This document shows positions 54,724-62,776 of a stretch of DNA of 64,000 nt, piece after piece; within the stretch, counting starts at the first letter, position 1, and each line of letters starts with the position of its first letter. Source of the stretch: Thermocladium sp. UBA166. Its GTDB lineage: Archaea; Thermoproteota; Thermoprotei; Thermoproteales; Thermocladiaceae. The notes under the pieces are model-generated. The model ran no database searches. It worked only from the letters and a program-made list of their open reading frames with translations, and was not told where the DNA came from. The stretch spans positions 15,626 to 79,625 of the forward strand of contig DAHE01000043.1 of assembly GCA_002508315.1 (NCBI GenBank), written 5' to 3'. Made by a program: the position numbers and the translations under genes.

Positions 54724-55042
54724 GCATTGCGCGCCTCCTCATACATTAATAAATAAATCGCAGGTAAATGGGAGGCGTCTGCCCAGCCACAACCGTGAAT
54801 CTAGGCGATGGACGCGCCTTGCCTAAGATCCCCCTTGAGTTGAGGTTATTAAACGCCCACGTGGGTTGGGGATTCATGAATGCATCGGCGTTTAATGCAT
54901 GGCCGAACCATCGCCTTGCCTCCCCAACACTGCCACGAAGGCCAGAGGCAATGCTGGCGTAGAGCCGCGCAGCGGAGCGATTCGACGAGGAAGGATACGA
55001 TTCACCCATTGCCTTGAAGCGCGGGGGCTTGCCTTTATCTCG
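54724..55042. other. Gene-free stretch
   Basis: 319 nt between divergent-to-convergent genes. The plus strand reads a 64-codon ORF (54768-54962, starting MGGVCPATTV) that does not look like a gene: no promoter fits and no family resembles it. Nothing else is supported. Confidence 0.35.
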
Positions 55043-55528
55043 TCATCTTTTATAGCCGAAGCGTCTAAGCAATTCCTTTCGCTCCGCCTCATCGTCGCTG
55101 CCCTCCACTCCAAGCGGCGCTGCTCCATCTATTACGCCGATCACTCCCCTTCTTTCGGGGGCTTGCTCGGCCACTATTATTGTTAATGGATTCGCCGTTG
55201 CGGCGAATATGGTAACCACCTCCTGCACGTTCTTTATGGCATTGAGAACATTTATGGGGTAGGCGTTCCTGATGAAAATGGAGAAGACATGCCCCGCGGC
55301 TATTTTCTTGCAGAGCTGCACGGCGGCGTTCCGCAGTTCTTCATCGTTTCCCTCATGACGTATCAATCTCTTTCCACTTGCCTCGCAGAACGCCAAGCCG
55401 AACTTCACTCCTGGAACCGAGCTCACTATGGACTCATATAAGTCCTCAACGGTTTTAATGAAGTGGGCTTGGCCCACTATAACGTTGGAGTCCCTGGGAT
55501 ACTCTACATCCACCGCCTCCAACTTCAT
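55043..55528 (-). CDS. Adenosine-specific kinase family protein
   Basis: A 161-residue protein matching the small archaeal/bacterial family annotated as adenosine-specific kinase. Its phrase [20 protein letters not shown], then [20 protein letters not shown] and [20 protein letters not shown], are family hallmarks, as is [15 protein letters not shown] near the end. Enzymatic function in vivo is not settled. ATG 55528 follows CATTTTTAAA at leaderless distance. Confidence 0.85.
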   Translation of the reverse strand: MKLEAVDVEYPRDSNVIVGQAHFIKTVEDLYESIVSSVPGVKFGLAFCEASGKRLIRHEGNDEELRNAAVQLCKKIAAGHVFSIFIRNAYPINVLNAIKNVQEVVTIFAATANPLTIIVAEQAPERRGVIGVIDGAAPLGVEGSDDEAERKELLRRFGYKR

Positions 55529-55868
55529 AGTAATGCCGCTGCTCGGAAATTTAAAAATGTGAGCCGCGCCCAATCTTAACCCAAGCGCAATGCATGGGAG
55601 ATAATATCTATCCCTCTTTCCATACGCCGCTTGTCATTCGGGGGCGTCTGCTTTCACTGCTTTGTTTGGCCATGCATTGCCTGTTATAGCTCGATGTGAT
55701 CGAGGCCCAGCCTCAGCATTGCTTTACATGGGTTTTCGCCGTGCTAGGATTCATCGGACTTAAAAAGTAAACTGATTCTATCCATCGCTATGGCTGCCTC
55801 GCGTCACTCCTTGGAAATGGATTATTTGCCCGGCAACATTTTTAACCGGGCCATGGATGTATCGAGCA
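55529..55868. other. Gene-free intergenic region between divergent genes
   Basis: 340 nt separating two divergent genes. CATTTTTAAA near 55553-55562 serves the minus gene and CATTTTTAACC near 55835-55845 the plus gene, each about 26-28 nt from its ATG. Nothing else supported. Confidence 0.35.
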
Positions 55869-56162
55869 ATGGATCTCAATTCAATTAAGTCGTTTGCTAA
55901 GGATTATGCGAAGAAGAATGGATTGGTGGAGGTCAGGTACATTAAGGTAAGGGAAGTAAAGGGAGTTAAGGGGTCCTCTGTCTTGATTGGGATATACTTG
56001 GATAAGCCCATAAAGTTCGAGGCGTTGAGGGGTCTACTTGATGGCTTGACCGCCTTGATAGGTGCGGGGGAGCAGCGGATATATGCTCCTCACGGCAAGG
56101 AAATAAGATTGATAATTACTCCATCCACGTCCCCAAGCACGCATAAGGGGGGCGGTAAATAG
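55869..56162 (+). CDS. Hypothetical protein, 97 residues
   Basis: A small alpha/beta protein (SIKSFAKDYAKKNGLVEVRY, then KVREVKGVKGSSVLIGIYLD) with a flexible serine-rich tail (PSTSPSTHKGGGK). The fold may resemble other small archaeal alpha/beta proteins; no family recognised. ATG 55869 is 28 nt from a TTTTTAACC box. Confidence 0.55.
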   Translation: MDLNSIKSFAKDYAKKNGLVEVRYIKVREVKGVKGSSVLIGIYLDKPIKFEALRGLLDGLTALIGAGEQRIYAPHGKEIRLIITPSTSPSTHKGGGK

Positions 56163-56197
56163 GTGGGCTAGGCTTACCGCTGGCCCTCCTCTCCGCA

Positions 56198-56217
56198 CTA
56201 AAGGACGAGGTTTGCCG
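56198..56217. repeat. Second copy of a 20-nt motif
   Basis: CTAAAGGACGAGGTTTGCCG, one mismatch from the motif at 6957-6976 (CTAAAGGACTAGGTTTGCCG). Similarity continues weakly for another 15 nt. It lies between a hypothetical gene and a convergent membrane-protein gene. It resembles an end of a small transposon, but this is a guess. Confidence 0.4.
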
Positions 56218-56251
56218 CCTCTTTATCGCTGGGTTTCCGGGCGCGATTTCA

Positions 56252-57274
56252 TTAAAGAACCTTCACTCTTCGCCCTCTAATATAGTGTTGAGCGGCCCCT
56301 ATTACTGCAATGTAGAGCAAGAGGAGCGCGCAGATCAATGCATCCTCGCCGTAGTAGTAGGACAAGAGTCTCAGCACGGCAGCTGCCTCCACGGCCGCCG
56401 GTATCCAGCTGGAGTAACCGTTCGGCCATATCCACAATATGCCTGGCGCAAGCATTGGAACGCATAGGGATAGCATTATGGGCGCTAAGAAACCTATCGC
56501 CACGGCATGGAAGTAATATATGCTGGGCAGCCCCATCAATATAGTAGCGATGGCTGAGGGCAGCCCCACGATTAGTCCCACAGTCAATCCCATGGGCAGC
56601 GCGACGGCCAGCCCCTCGTTGGCGCTCACTATGGGCAGCCCCATCAATGCAAGTATGATAGCTATGAACGCCGCCCTACCGGCTTCCAACCATAGAAGCG
56701 ATGCGGCTATTGGGTATAGTGGAAGCAGGAATGCATCCAGGGGGGTTGGCCTCATTCTATTACTAACCCTCCTCACCAGTCCCATCGCTGATGCTATGGG
56801 AAAGCCAATCAATCCCCACTGAAACCCAAGGACAGCGGTCCCTACATCGCTGAGCAGCCCTGCCAAGGTGAACCAGTTGGGGAAATAGAGGGGTTTCTTC
56901 CCAAGCCCTTGCTTGGCCAACATAATGGCGTAAAATAATGCCCAAACCACAGTTAACGGCCTCCAAGTCCAATTGCCTGCGATGAACGACGCTCCCCACA
57001 GCATCAATAGGGACGCGATCAAGATGGACGCTTGCCTTGACGGCATGAAATTCGTGAAGCCTGGGTGCTGGCTGTACATTATGCCCATGTAGAACAGGGT
57101 AAGCGCGGCCAGCATGGTGCTGCCGTGAATTGCGTAGAGGAATGGCGACGTGGCTGGACCAATAATAGCCAGCGATAATCCAATCCACAGCATTGCCTGG
57201 GACACCCTTATTTGAAACCTGAAGTGATGGTGGTAATCCATCGGAGACAGCTCCTGCTTGGATTTCCCGAGCAC
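56252..57274 (-). CDS. Polytopic membrane protein, unknown
   Basis: About 340 residues with nine or ten hydrophobic helices. A histidine cluster occurs near the start (MDYHHHFRF). The middle has GLVRRVSNRMRPTPLDAF, a cytoplasmic loop. It might be a heme- or copper-related permease or a redox membrane protein; none of this is shown. GTG 57274 is chosen because CTTTTAACCGG is 26 nt upstream; ATG 57241 is the alternative start. Confidence 0.55.
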   Translation of the reverse strand: MLGKSKQELSPMDYHHHFRFQIRVSQAMLWIGLSLAIIGPATSPFLYAIHGSTMLAALTLFYMGIMYSQHPGFTNFMPSRQASILIASLLMLWGASFIAGNWTWRPLTVVWALFYAIMLAKQGLGKKPLYFPNWFTLAGLLSDVGTAVLGFQWGLIGFPIASAMGLVRRVSNRMRPTPLDAFLLPLYPIAASLLWLEAGRAAFIAIILALMGLPIVSANEGLAVALPMGLTVGLIVGLPSAIATILMGLPSIYYFHAVAIGFLAPIMLSLCVPMLAPGILWIWPNGYSSWIPAAVEAAAVLRLLSYYYGEDALICALLLLYIAVIGAAQHYIRGRRVKVL

Positions 57275-57371
57275 GTTCCGGGAATGGCCTTGACCGGTTA
57301 AAAGCATTTAGGAATTACGCTGGTTCATGAAGTTTGGCTCGGAGTGGGTGAAATTTCAAGCTAGCCGTGAG

Positions 57372-57539
57372 TCAATGCCCAGCAGTTGCCCTTTTCGCCG
57401 CGCAGTCGCTGCAGGCATATACTCTGAGTTTAGTTCCAAGGGGGGGAAACTCGTGCTCTACTATTGTGGCGTCCTTGTATGATACCTCCCTAAGGCAGTA
57501 AAAGCAGATCACCGTCCAGCGACGCGCGTAGCTCCTCAC
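57372..57539 (-). CDS. Small CxxC zinc protein
   Basis: About 55 residues with CFYCLREVSY and YACSDCAAKRA, giving two CxxC pairs of a compact zinc ribbon. GTG 57539 is chosen because the TATA box shared with the ferredoxin gene is 26 nt away; longer frames upstream do not look conserved. Role unknown. Confidence 0.5.
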   Translation of the reverse strand: MRSYARRWTVICFYCLREVSYKDATIVEHEFPPLGTKLRVYACSDCAAKRATAGH

Positions 57540-57561
57540 GGCATTAAATCCATGCGAATAG

Positions 57562-57569
57562 TATATAAG
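57562..57569. promoter_or_regulatory. Shared TATA box of the zinc protein and ferredoxin genes
   Basis: TATATAAG, centre about 57565, lies about 26 nt from the minus-strand GTG at 57539 and about 28 nt from the plus-strand ATG at 57593. Confidence 0.45.
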
Positions 57570-57592
57570 CTTAGCTTTGCTGAGAGGAATAA

Positions 57593-57799
57593 ATGCTTGC
57601 CTCAATTAAGGTAGTAAATGAGAAGTGCATTGGGTGCGGGATTTGCTGGAGCGTATGCCCTAAGGCAGTCCTGGCGGGGGAGTTGAGGGGAGTGGCCAGA
57701 GTCATTAATGGAAATGCATGCCATGCTTGCTTTTCATGCCAGAACAATTGCCCAACCAACGCCATATACGTGAGCCCCACCCCGAACTGGCCTCATTAA
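57593..57799 (+). CDS. Two-cluster 4Fe-4S ferredoxin-like protein
   Basis: A 68-residue protein with two complete [4Fe-4S] motifs, CIGCGICWSVCP and CHACFSCQNNCP, each followed by an AV or AI turn, as in bacterial-type 2[4Fe-4S] ferredoxins. It is a likely electron carrier. Neighbouring genes (a DsrE-like and a small zinc protein) suggest sulfur-related redox chemistry, which is inference. Confidence 0.82.
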   Translation: MLASIKVVNEKCIGCGICWSVCPKAVLAGELRGVARVINGNACHACFSCQNNCPTNAIYVSPTPNWPH

Positions 57800-57865
57800 C
57801 TGCATGACGGCATAAAATGCCCTCAGCCTTAACGATTAATAACCATTATTAGCAGTCCTTAAAGC

Positions 57866-58219
57866 ATGGTCGGAGTGATAATAAGGAGCGATGATTACCA
57901 AGACCTATACGTTGCGTCATCGCTTGTGGCCTCGCTGGTCCTCAGGGGAGATGACGTCGACGTATTCATAACTGGCCGCGCCGTGAGTGCGTTCGTGACG
58001 GGCCGCGCCAGCAATGTGGTGGAGGCCATGAGATCCCACGGCATGGATTACATGGATATATTAAGGCAGGTAAAGGACATGGGTAAGTTGAGGATACGCG
58101 TCTGCACGGGCATGCTGGAGGTGCTTGGATTAAGCGGGTCCAACCTGGATCCGCTGATAGATGGCGTATCCACGTTCGCCGATTTCGTCATGAATAACGA
58201 TGACATAATAGTCACGTGA
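57866..58219 (+). CDS. DsrE-like protein
   Basis: A 117-residue protein beginning MVGVIIRSDDYQDLYVASSL. The order of strands and the phrase VVLAS-like ASLVLRGDDVDVFITGRAV fit the DsrE/DsrF fold, and LRIRVCTGMLEVLGLSGSNL carries a single cysteine placed like the sulfur-carrying cysteine of that family. Members often act in sulfur transfer; direct function is inferred. It follows the ferredoxin-like gene closely. GATTAATAACC lies about 27 nt upstream. Confidence 0.62.
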   Translation: MVGVIIRSDDYQDLYVASSLVASLVLRGDDVDVFITGRAVSAFVTGRASNVVEAMRSHGMDYMDILRQVKDMGKLRIRVCTGMLEVLGLSGSNLDPLIDGVSTFADFVMNNDDIIVT

Positions 58220-58318
58220 GCCCCGCGGCGCTTCTTCTACCAGCTTCGGCAGCATTCCTGAGTTCTGGGTTTCTAGGCGTGGGTTAAGTTTTTTAATTGC
58301 GGTAAGTCGGCATTCCTC

Positions 58319-58519
58319 ATGGAATCGAGGCTTAGGGTTGTTGAGGAATTGATGCGCGGAAATCCCAGGTTAATGATTTGCCCGAGCTGTGGTGATAACA
58401 TGAGGATTGAAAGTGAGACCGCCAGGAACAGCGCAAGCTATTACGTGACTGAGCGAAGCATTAAGTGCGGGCGGTGCGGCTTGAAGATACGGCAATACGT
58501 GTACATGTTGAGGGGATAG
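58319..58519 (+). CDS. Zinc-ribbon protein, 66 residues
   Basis: A small protein with two CxxC pairs: MICPSCGDNMRIESE and SIKCGRCGLKIRQYVYM. It looks like a free-standing zinc ribbon, as found in many crenarchaeal genomes, perhaps binding nucleic acid or protein. It is followed 2 nt later by a membrane-protein gene. GTTTTTTAATT lies about 26 nt upstream. Confidence 0.6.
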   Translation: MESRLRVVEELMRGNPRLMICPSCGDNMRIESETARNSASYYVTERSIKCGRCGLKIRQYVYMLRG

Positions 58520-58521
58520 CC

Positions 58522-59076
58522 ATGTTCAAGGGCAGGGATGTTAATGTCCACATAGAGAGGACCGCCCGTGTAATAATGTATGGTTTCCTCGTGAACATAG
58601 TCACAATAATAGCATTGATAGTCTCCATCTCATCAATAACTGTAAATGCTAAATCGCCGTCGGCGGGGCTGGTTAGGGGTCTCCCGCTAATCGATTATTT
58701 CTCAGCCGCGTCGATAATAATATTGGTTCTCATGGCATTGGCGGCATCAATGGTGTCATACATGGCAAGGCTCAGCACCATCCGCCGTGAGTTCAAGGAT
58801 GCCAGGAGATTGATAAGGATATATATAATAATTAATGCGATCGCCATGGTGTTCCTAGCCACGTACTTCGCCAGGGCAAACCCTCTTCTTCAGTTCTGGA
58901 CCAACGGCCTCACCACTCAGTCCTACCTGGTTCCAGTTTTAATAGCATCATTATTGGTGCTGCTCCTGCTGGGCATAGTGGTTATCTATATGGGCCTCAT
59001 TAGTTTGGGGCGAGTCGAGGATATGTTCAGGCCGCATCGAAGGCCGGGCGGGTCTCCCAGGCCCCCGCCTCAATGA
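58522..59076 (+). CDS. Four-helix membrane protein, unknown
   Basis: About 184 residues with four hydrophobic helices (IMYGFLVNIVTIIALIVSIS, then FSAASIIILVLMALAASMVS, IYIIINAIAMVFLATYFARA, VPVLIASLLVLLLLGIVVIY) and a proline-rich tail (RRPGGSPRPPPQ). Begins two nucleotides after the zinc-ribbon gene. Function unknown; proximity suggests joint expression. Confidence 0.58.
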   Translation: MFKGRDVNVHIERTARVIMYGFLVNIVTIIALIVSISSITVNAKSPSAGLVRGLPLIDYFSAASIIILVLMALAASMVSYMARLSTIRREFKDARRLIRIYIIINAIAMVFLATYFARANPLLQFWTNGLTTQSYLVPVLIASLLVLLLLGIVVIYMGLISLGRVEDMFRPHRRPGGSPRPPPQ

Positions 59077-59305
59077 GGAGGTCATCAAATAAGCCCCTCC
59101 ACTTAATGCTGGGGGTCACGTCCTCCCGCCTCTCTATGGGCGGCGTTCCATATTGACCTAGTTAAATATTGCATTTTAATGGTAACGCCAAGGACTTAGT
59201 TCTTTGATGTGCAGCAGTTCCAGAAAGGAGTGTATGCGGGGAAATGCAGAAAAATATATTTTTTAAGACTTGACTAGGTGACTTGGCATAGCGTATAGTA
59301 TAGCT

Positions 59306-60181
59306 GTGGTTGGCGATTCGCCCGTACCCGACTTGCCCAGCAGGGATTTAGTGCGATTCTCGCGGTGGGGAGGCTTGGAGGCCAAATACATTCCACTGTC
59401 CAGATTCGCAGTTGCGATAAGCAATGATGGCCTATCCGTATCAGTACGGGGCAAGCAAGTCAACTTGGACGGCGTGTTCCTGAGAAGCCTTGGCCTATTC
59501 ATAGATGTTGAGCAGTTCTTCTACAGGACGTCGCTTCTCAGATCCATGCAAGATAGGGGAGTGGAGATAATAAATTCCGTTGATGGCTTGCTGAGGACGC
59601 GAAATAAAATGGAGACGCTCCTGATGCTGAGCAAGGGGGGAGTGAATATACCTAAAACCCTGGTCACGGAGGATCTATTGAATGCCTACGTAACAATGAA
59701 GCAGTGGGGAGATGCTGTGCTCAAGCCGATACAGGGATCCCGCGGGTTTGGATCTGTTAGGGTGACCGACGCCGATGTCGCGTTTCAAGTAATGAAGACG
59801 TTGTTGACGTTTCGTCGCCCCCTCTATCTACAGGAATACGTAGATAAGCCTAACAGGGACATAAGGGTGATGGTAATAGATGGCCAGGTATTCGGCTGCA
59901 TGTATAGGTTATCCACTAATGGAAACTGGAAAACCAACATAGCTCAAGGCGCGACAGGCATGGCTTGCAAGACCGTGGATCCCGAGCTGGCGGAGATATC
60001 CATTAAGGCCGTCGAGGTCCTCGGATTAACTTACGGTGGCGTGGACGTGGGCGAGAGCAGGTCCGGCTATGTAGTGTTCGAGGTGAACGGCAGCCCGGAT
60101 TGGCAGGAATTAACCGCTGTAACTAATAAAAACCCGGCAGAGGACTTAATTAAGGTGATGTTGAAACGATTGTCGAGGTGA
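59306..60181 (+). CDS. ATP-grasp ligase, RimK/LysX-like
   Basis: A 291-residue ATP-grasp enzyme that would join an amino acid to a substrate carboxyl. ATP-binding segments AVLKPIQGSRGFGSVRVTDA and LYLQEYVDKPNRDIRVMVID, the metal residues in YGGVDVGESRSGYVVFEVNG, and the overall RimK/MptN/LysX pattern are clear. Such enzymes include lysine-biosynthesis LysX and coenzyme F420/tetrahydromethanopterin glutamyl ligases. The GTG at 59306 leaves the first strand (SIAVV) partly upstream, so an unconventional upstream start is possible. Confidence 0.78.
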   Translation: MVGDSPVPDLPSRDLVRFSRWGGLEAKYIPLSRFAVAISNDGLSVSVRGKQVNLDGVFLRSLGLFIDVEQFFYRTSLLRSMQDRGVEIINSVDGLLRTRNKMETLLMLSKGGVNIPKTLVTEDLLNAYVTMKQWGDAVLKPIQGSRGFGSVRVTDADVAFQVMKTLLTFRRPLYLQEYVDKPNRDIRVMVIDGQVFGCMYRLSTNGNWKTNIAQGATGMACKTVDPELAEISIKAVEVLGLTYGGVDVGESRSGYVVFEVNGSPDWQELTAVTNKNPAEDLIKVMLKRLSR

Positions 60182-60187
60182 GCTGGA

Positions 60188-60409
60188 TTGACTAAGTGGA
60201 TGATAAAGTGCACCAGATGCGGCACTGAGATGGAGTTCAACGTGGCGTTCGACCTCACTAAGTTGAATGGCCGTCTCTTCATCTACTGCAGCAAGTGCAA
60301 GGCTAATACTGAACACGATATATTGGGGGTCTTCGATCCATTCACCGATAAATTCATCGGCAAGAACGAGCTGGCCAACCTCAAGTTCAAGTCAATAGAG
60401 ATGGATTGA
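60188..60409 (+). CDS. Small zinc-binding protein, 73 residues
   Basis: Contains IKCTRCGTEMEFN and YCSKCKANTEHDI, two CxxC-type pairs separated by about 22 residues. It starts close behind the ATP-grasp gene (TTG 60188; in-frame ATG at 60200) and could be a partner of it. The pairing with RimK-like ligases recalls the amino-group carrier LysW, but LysW's C-terminal EDWGE-type tail is absent here. No firm assignment. Confidence 0.6.
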   Translation: MTKWMIKCTRCGTEMEFNVAFDLTKLNGRLFIYCSKCKANTEHDILGVFDPFTDKFIGKNELANLKFKSIEMD

Positions 60410-60535
60410 TTCCTTACCCCTTTAGGGGAGCAAATATGGTGGAGGTATAGGGATTGCTCGGCATGCAGCGGGGATACATTGATGGAACAACGGAGGATGC
60501 AGCGACCCAAAGCGCGGCTAGCGCTGCGTGGGAAA

Positions 60536-61234
60536 TTAATCCTTGCACTTGCTTTCGTATTCTTTCTGTTTCAGATAGAGACTTGCCAATTTCTCCTCTA
60601 GGTCTCGAATGGAGTTCCTCAACCCATTAAGCCGCTGCTTGTCATTATCGCTTAGGTCGCCGCTTATCCTTTGCCTGAGCTCCAATTCCTTCGCCTCGAT
60701 TTCCATGTTACTCAATTCATTCGCCAGCTTATCTATTTTATCTGCCAATGAAGAGAGGGTTACCTTGCATTTAGCCATAGTCTCCTCCTTCCTTCTCTGG
60801 AATGCATCTTTGTATTCATTTATGGTCTTCTTATCATAATAGTTAGGGTTGAGTATCATCGTCTCTATTGCCTTGATTATCTTCTCGTCGTACTCGTTTA
60901 TCTCCTTAATATAATTATCCAATTGCTTTATCAGAGACTCAATGCTTTCCTCGACTGGCGCTCCTCCGCTTTTCCCATCGTTGTTCCTGATTATCCAGAC
61001 GGAGTCGCCACTTATTTGCAGCCTGCCGTTGACATCTATGTCCTCCTCGTTTCCCTCCTTGTTTATAATTATGAAGCCAACCACCTCCCCCGTCTTTTTC
61101 CTGTATTTAACTTTCGTTATGACGCCGCGATATTCGCCATCAACGTATAGCTTCCTTCCCTTGTAGCTGGCTAGAGCCATATATTCACTGCTATTACTGG
61201 CCTGTGCAAATCTCTTGAACCAGCCGGAAAACAT
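60536..61234 (-). CDS. PRC-barrel plus coiled-coil protein, CdvA-like
   Basis: A 232-residue protein: an N-terminal PRC-barrel-like domain (ASYKGRKLYVDGEYRGVITK, then KTGEVVGFIIINKEGNEEDI, about residues 18-85), a linker, then a long coiled coil (residues 90-230, with heptad-like ELSNMEIEAKELELRQRISG and RNSIRDLEEKLASLYLKQKE). This domain order and length match CdvA, the archaeal cell-division protein that recruits ESCRT-III-like proteins. No cdvB or cdvC is adjacent. ATG 61234 lies 24 nt from the TATA box shared with the UDG gene. Confidence 0.6.
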   Translation of the reverse strand: MFSGWFKRFAQASNSSEYMALASYKGRKLYVDGEYRGVITKVKYRKKTGEVVGFIIINKEGNEEDIDVNGRLQISGDSVWIIRNNDGKSGGAPVEESIESLIKQLDNYIKEINEYDEKIIKAIETMILNPNYYDKKTINEYKDAFQRRKEETMAKCKVTLSSLADKIDKLANELSNMEIEAKELELRQRISGDLSDNDKQRLNGLRNSIRDLEEKLASLYLKQKEYESKCKD

Positions 61235-61253
61235 GGTGGGAATTGCTGATCTA

Positions 61254-61263
61254 TATTTAAATT
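61254..61263. promoter_or_regulatory. Shared TATA box of the CdvA-like and UDG genes
   Basis: TATTTAAAT is centred on TTTAAA at 61256-61261. It is about 24.5 nt from the minus-strand ATG (61234) and 25.5 nt from the plus-strand ATG (61284), so both transcripts can be leaderless. Confidence 0.55.
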
Positions 61264-61283
61264 GCAAGCGGTTAGAATACGGC

Positions 61284-61910
61284 ATGGATGAGTGGGAGGA
61301 ACTGAGGTCAGCGGTTTCTAACTGCACCAAGTGCAGGCTACACGAGGGGAGGAAGCACGCCGTGTTGGGGGAGGGCCCGTTGAATGCCGAGTTAATGATG
61401 ATAGGAGAGGCGCCCGGGGCTCAAGAGGACATGGCTGGTCGACCATTCGTTGGGGCCGCTGGGAAATTGTTGAACGATATGTTGGGCGAGGCCGGCCTTA
61501 GCAGGGATAGAATATATATAACGAACATCGTTAAATGCCGCCCACCGAATAATAGGGAACCGCTCCCAGATGAGGAGGAGACCTGCATGCCATACTTGGT
61601 AAGACAGATAGTTCTAGTAAGGCCCCGGTTAGCCATAACTATGGGGAAGCACAGCTCGGCTGCCCTGCTATCCATGGCTGGCGTGAGGATAAGCGGCATT
61701 TCAGAGGTGAGGGGCCGCCTTCATTCCATTAATGTGGGAAACGTTGAGTTAACGGTGTTGCCCACGTATCATCCAGCCGCCGCGATTTATAACCCACGGC
61801 TCAGAGCAGTAATAGTTAGGGACTTGAGAATCGCCGCCGCCTTCATATCTGGGAGGGGGGCATCGATTTTGGACTTCATTGGAGATGAAGAACATCGATT
61901 GGGGCATTGA
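61284..61910 (+). CDS. Uracil-DNA glycosylase, family 4
   Basis: A 208-residue iron-sulfur UDG that removes deaminated cytosine from DNA. Motif 1 is MMIGEAPGAQEDMAGRPFVG; the Fe-S cysteines are in SNCTKCRLHEGRKH and in IVKCRPPNNREPLPDEEETC; the motif-3 histidine is in VLPTYHPAAAIYNP. ATG 61284 is chosen because the shared TATA box is 25 nt upstream. The 3' end overlaps the convergent regulator gene by 35 nt. Confidence 0.88.
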   Translation: MDEWEELRSAVSNCTKCRLHEGRKHAVLGEGPLNAELMMIGEAPGAQEDMAGRPFVGAAGKLLNDMLGEAGLSRDRIYITNIVKCRPPNNREPLPDEEETCMPYLVRQIVLVRPRLAITMGKHSSAALLSMAGVRISGISEVRGRLHSINVGNVELTVLPTYHPAAAIYNPRLRAVIVRDLRIAAAFISGRGASILDFIGDEEHRLGH

Positions 61911-62595
61911 CTTTCTCCTTTATGAAATCCAGCACGCCGTTCCTCCTCGCCACAAGTATTGAGAAGCCCCCTATCGACGCTCCTGCCTGGCGTATTATGT
62001 TTAGCAGGGCATCTATAGTTCTTCCGGTTCTCATTATATCGTCCACTATGAGCACCTTGTCCTTTCGCCCCAACAAGTCCTTGGGCAGGTAAATGCTGGT
62101 CCTTCTAGGCGGTGAATCCACTATATATGATGATTCATAGAACTCCTCGAAGCCTGCATCCTTGTACTGCTTGGCTATGGTTAGTCTAGCCCTCAGCGCG
62201 CTGGCGGCCACCACTGCCAGCGGTATTCCATCCGTTGCCACTGTCACCACGCTGGTTATGTTTGATTGGCCGAACAGCTTGCTCACCCTTCGCTCGTATA
62301 ACTTCAGCACGTATGGATTGAATATGACGTTGCTTAGGTCTATGTAGTCCCCCTTATTCTTTACAAGCATTGGCATTAGCCTGGGCAGCTCCAGCTCCGA
62401 CTCCAGCTTCCTAACTATGCTTGAGGCCGTCTCCGCCGACGGCAATATATCGCCGTTCGCATACCTGCAAAGCACGCTCTCGGGTATGCCCAGGGTATCC
62501 GATAGTTGCCTGAAGGAGTAATCAAAGAGCCCCCTAATTATGTTTATCAACTCCACGGCCTCCAACTCCACGCTTAGCTTCTCTATCCTGGCCAT
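61876..62595 (-). CDS. HTH-phosphoribosyltransferase regulator (GfcR/PurR-like)
   Basis: A 239-residue protein: an N-terminal helix-turn-helix (SFRQLSDTLGIPESVLCRYA near residues 27-46), and a C-terminal phosphoribosyltransferase fold with the PRPP loop KVLIVDDIMRTGRTIDALLN. The VATDGIPLAVVAASALRARL stretch precedes it. This architecture is used in archaeal regulators of the GfcR type and in purine regulators; it may bind PRPP or a nucleotide as a signal. GTTTAAATAC sits about 24 nt before the ATG. Confidence 0.82.
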   Translation of the reverse strand: MARIEKLSVELEAVELINIIRGLFDYSFRQLSDTLGIPESVLCRYANGDILPSAETASSIVRKLESELELPRLMPMLVKNKGDYIDLSNVIFNPYVLKLYERRVSKLFGQSNITSVVTVATDGIPLAVVAASALRARLTIAKQYKDAGFEEFYESSYIVDSPPRRTSIYLPKDLLGRKDKVLIVDDIMRTGRTIDALLNIIRQAGASIGGFSILVARRNGVLDFIKEKVNAPIDVLHLQ

Positions 62596-62776
62596 TTAAA
62601 GAGGTATTTAAACAATGGCCTTAATTAATTTATCGCCTTACGCATGGACCCCAAGTGCTATACGGGGCAAGCGATTTAACTCCGCCGCTGCCCAAAGCAG
62701 AGCGTGTCGGAAAGCGTAGATGCGATAAGGGGATCCCTCAGCGGCGCATTGAGGGGGGAAGAGACTGGTCCTAGCC

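Noticed and set aside
54768..54962. 64-codon plus-strand ORF after the PrpB-like gene
   Set aside because: Composition is not protein-like in a convincing way and no promoter fits; listed only as part of a gene-free stretch.
60188..60409. LysW amino-group carrier next to the RimK/LysX-like enzyme
   Set aside because: The two cysteine pairs fit loosely, but the characteristic acidic C-terminal tail ending in glutamate is missing.
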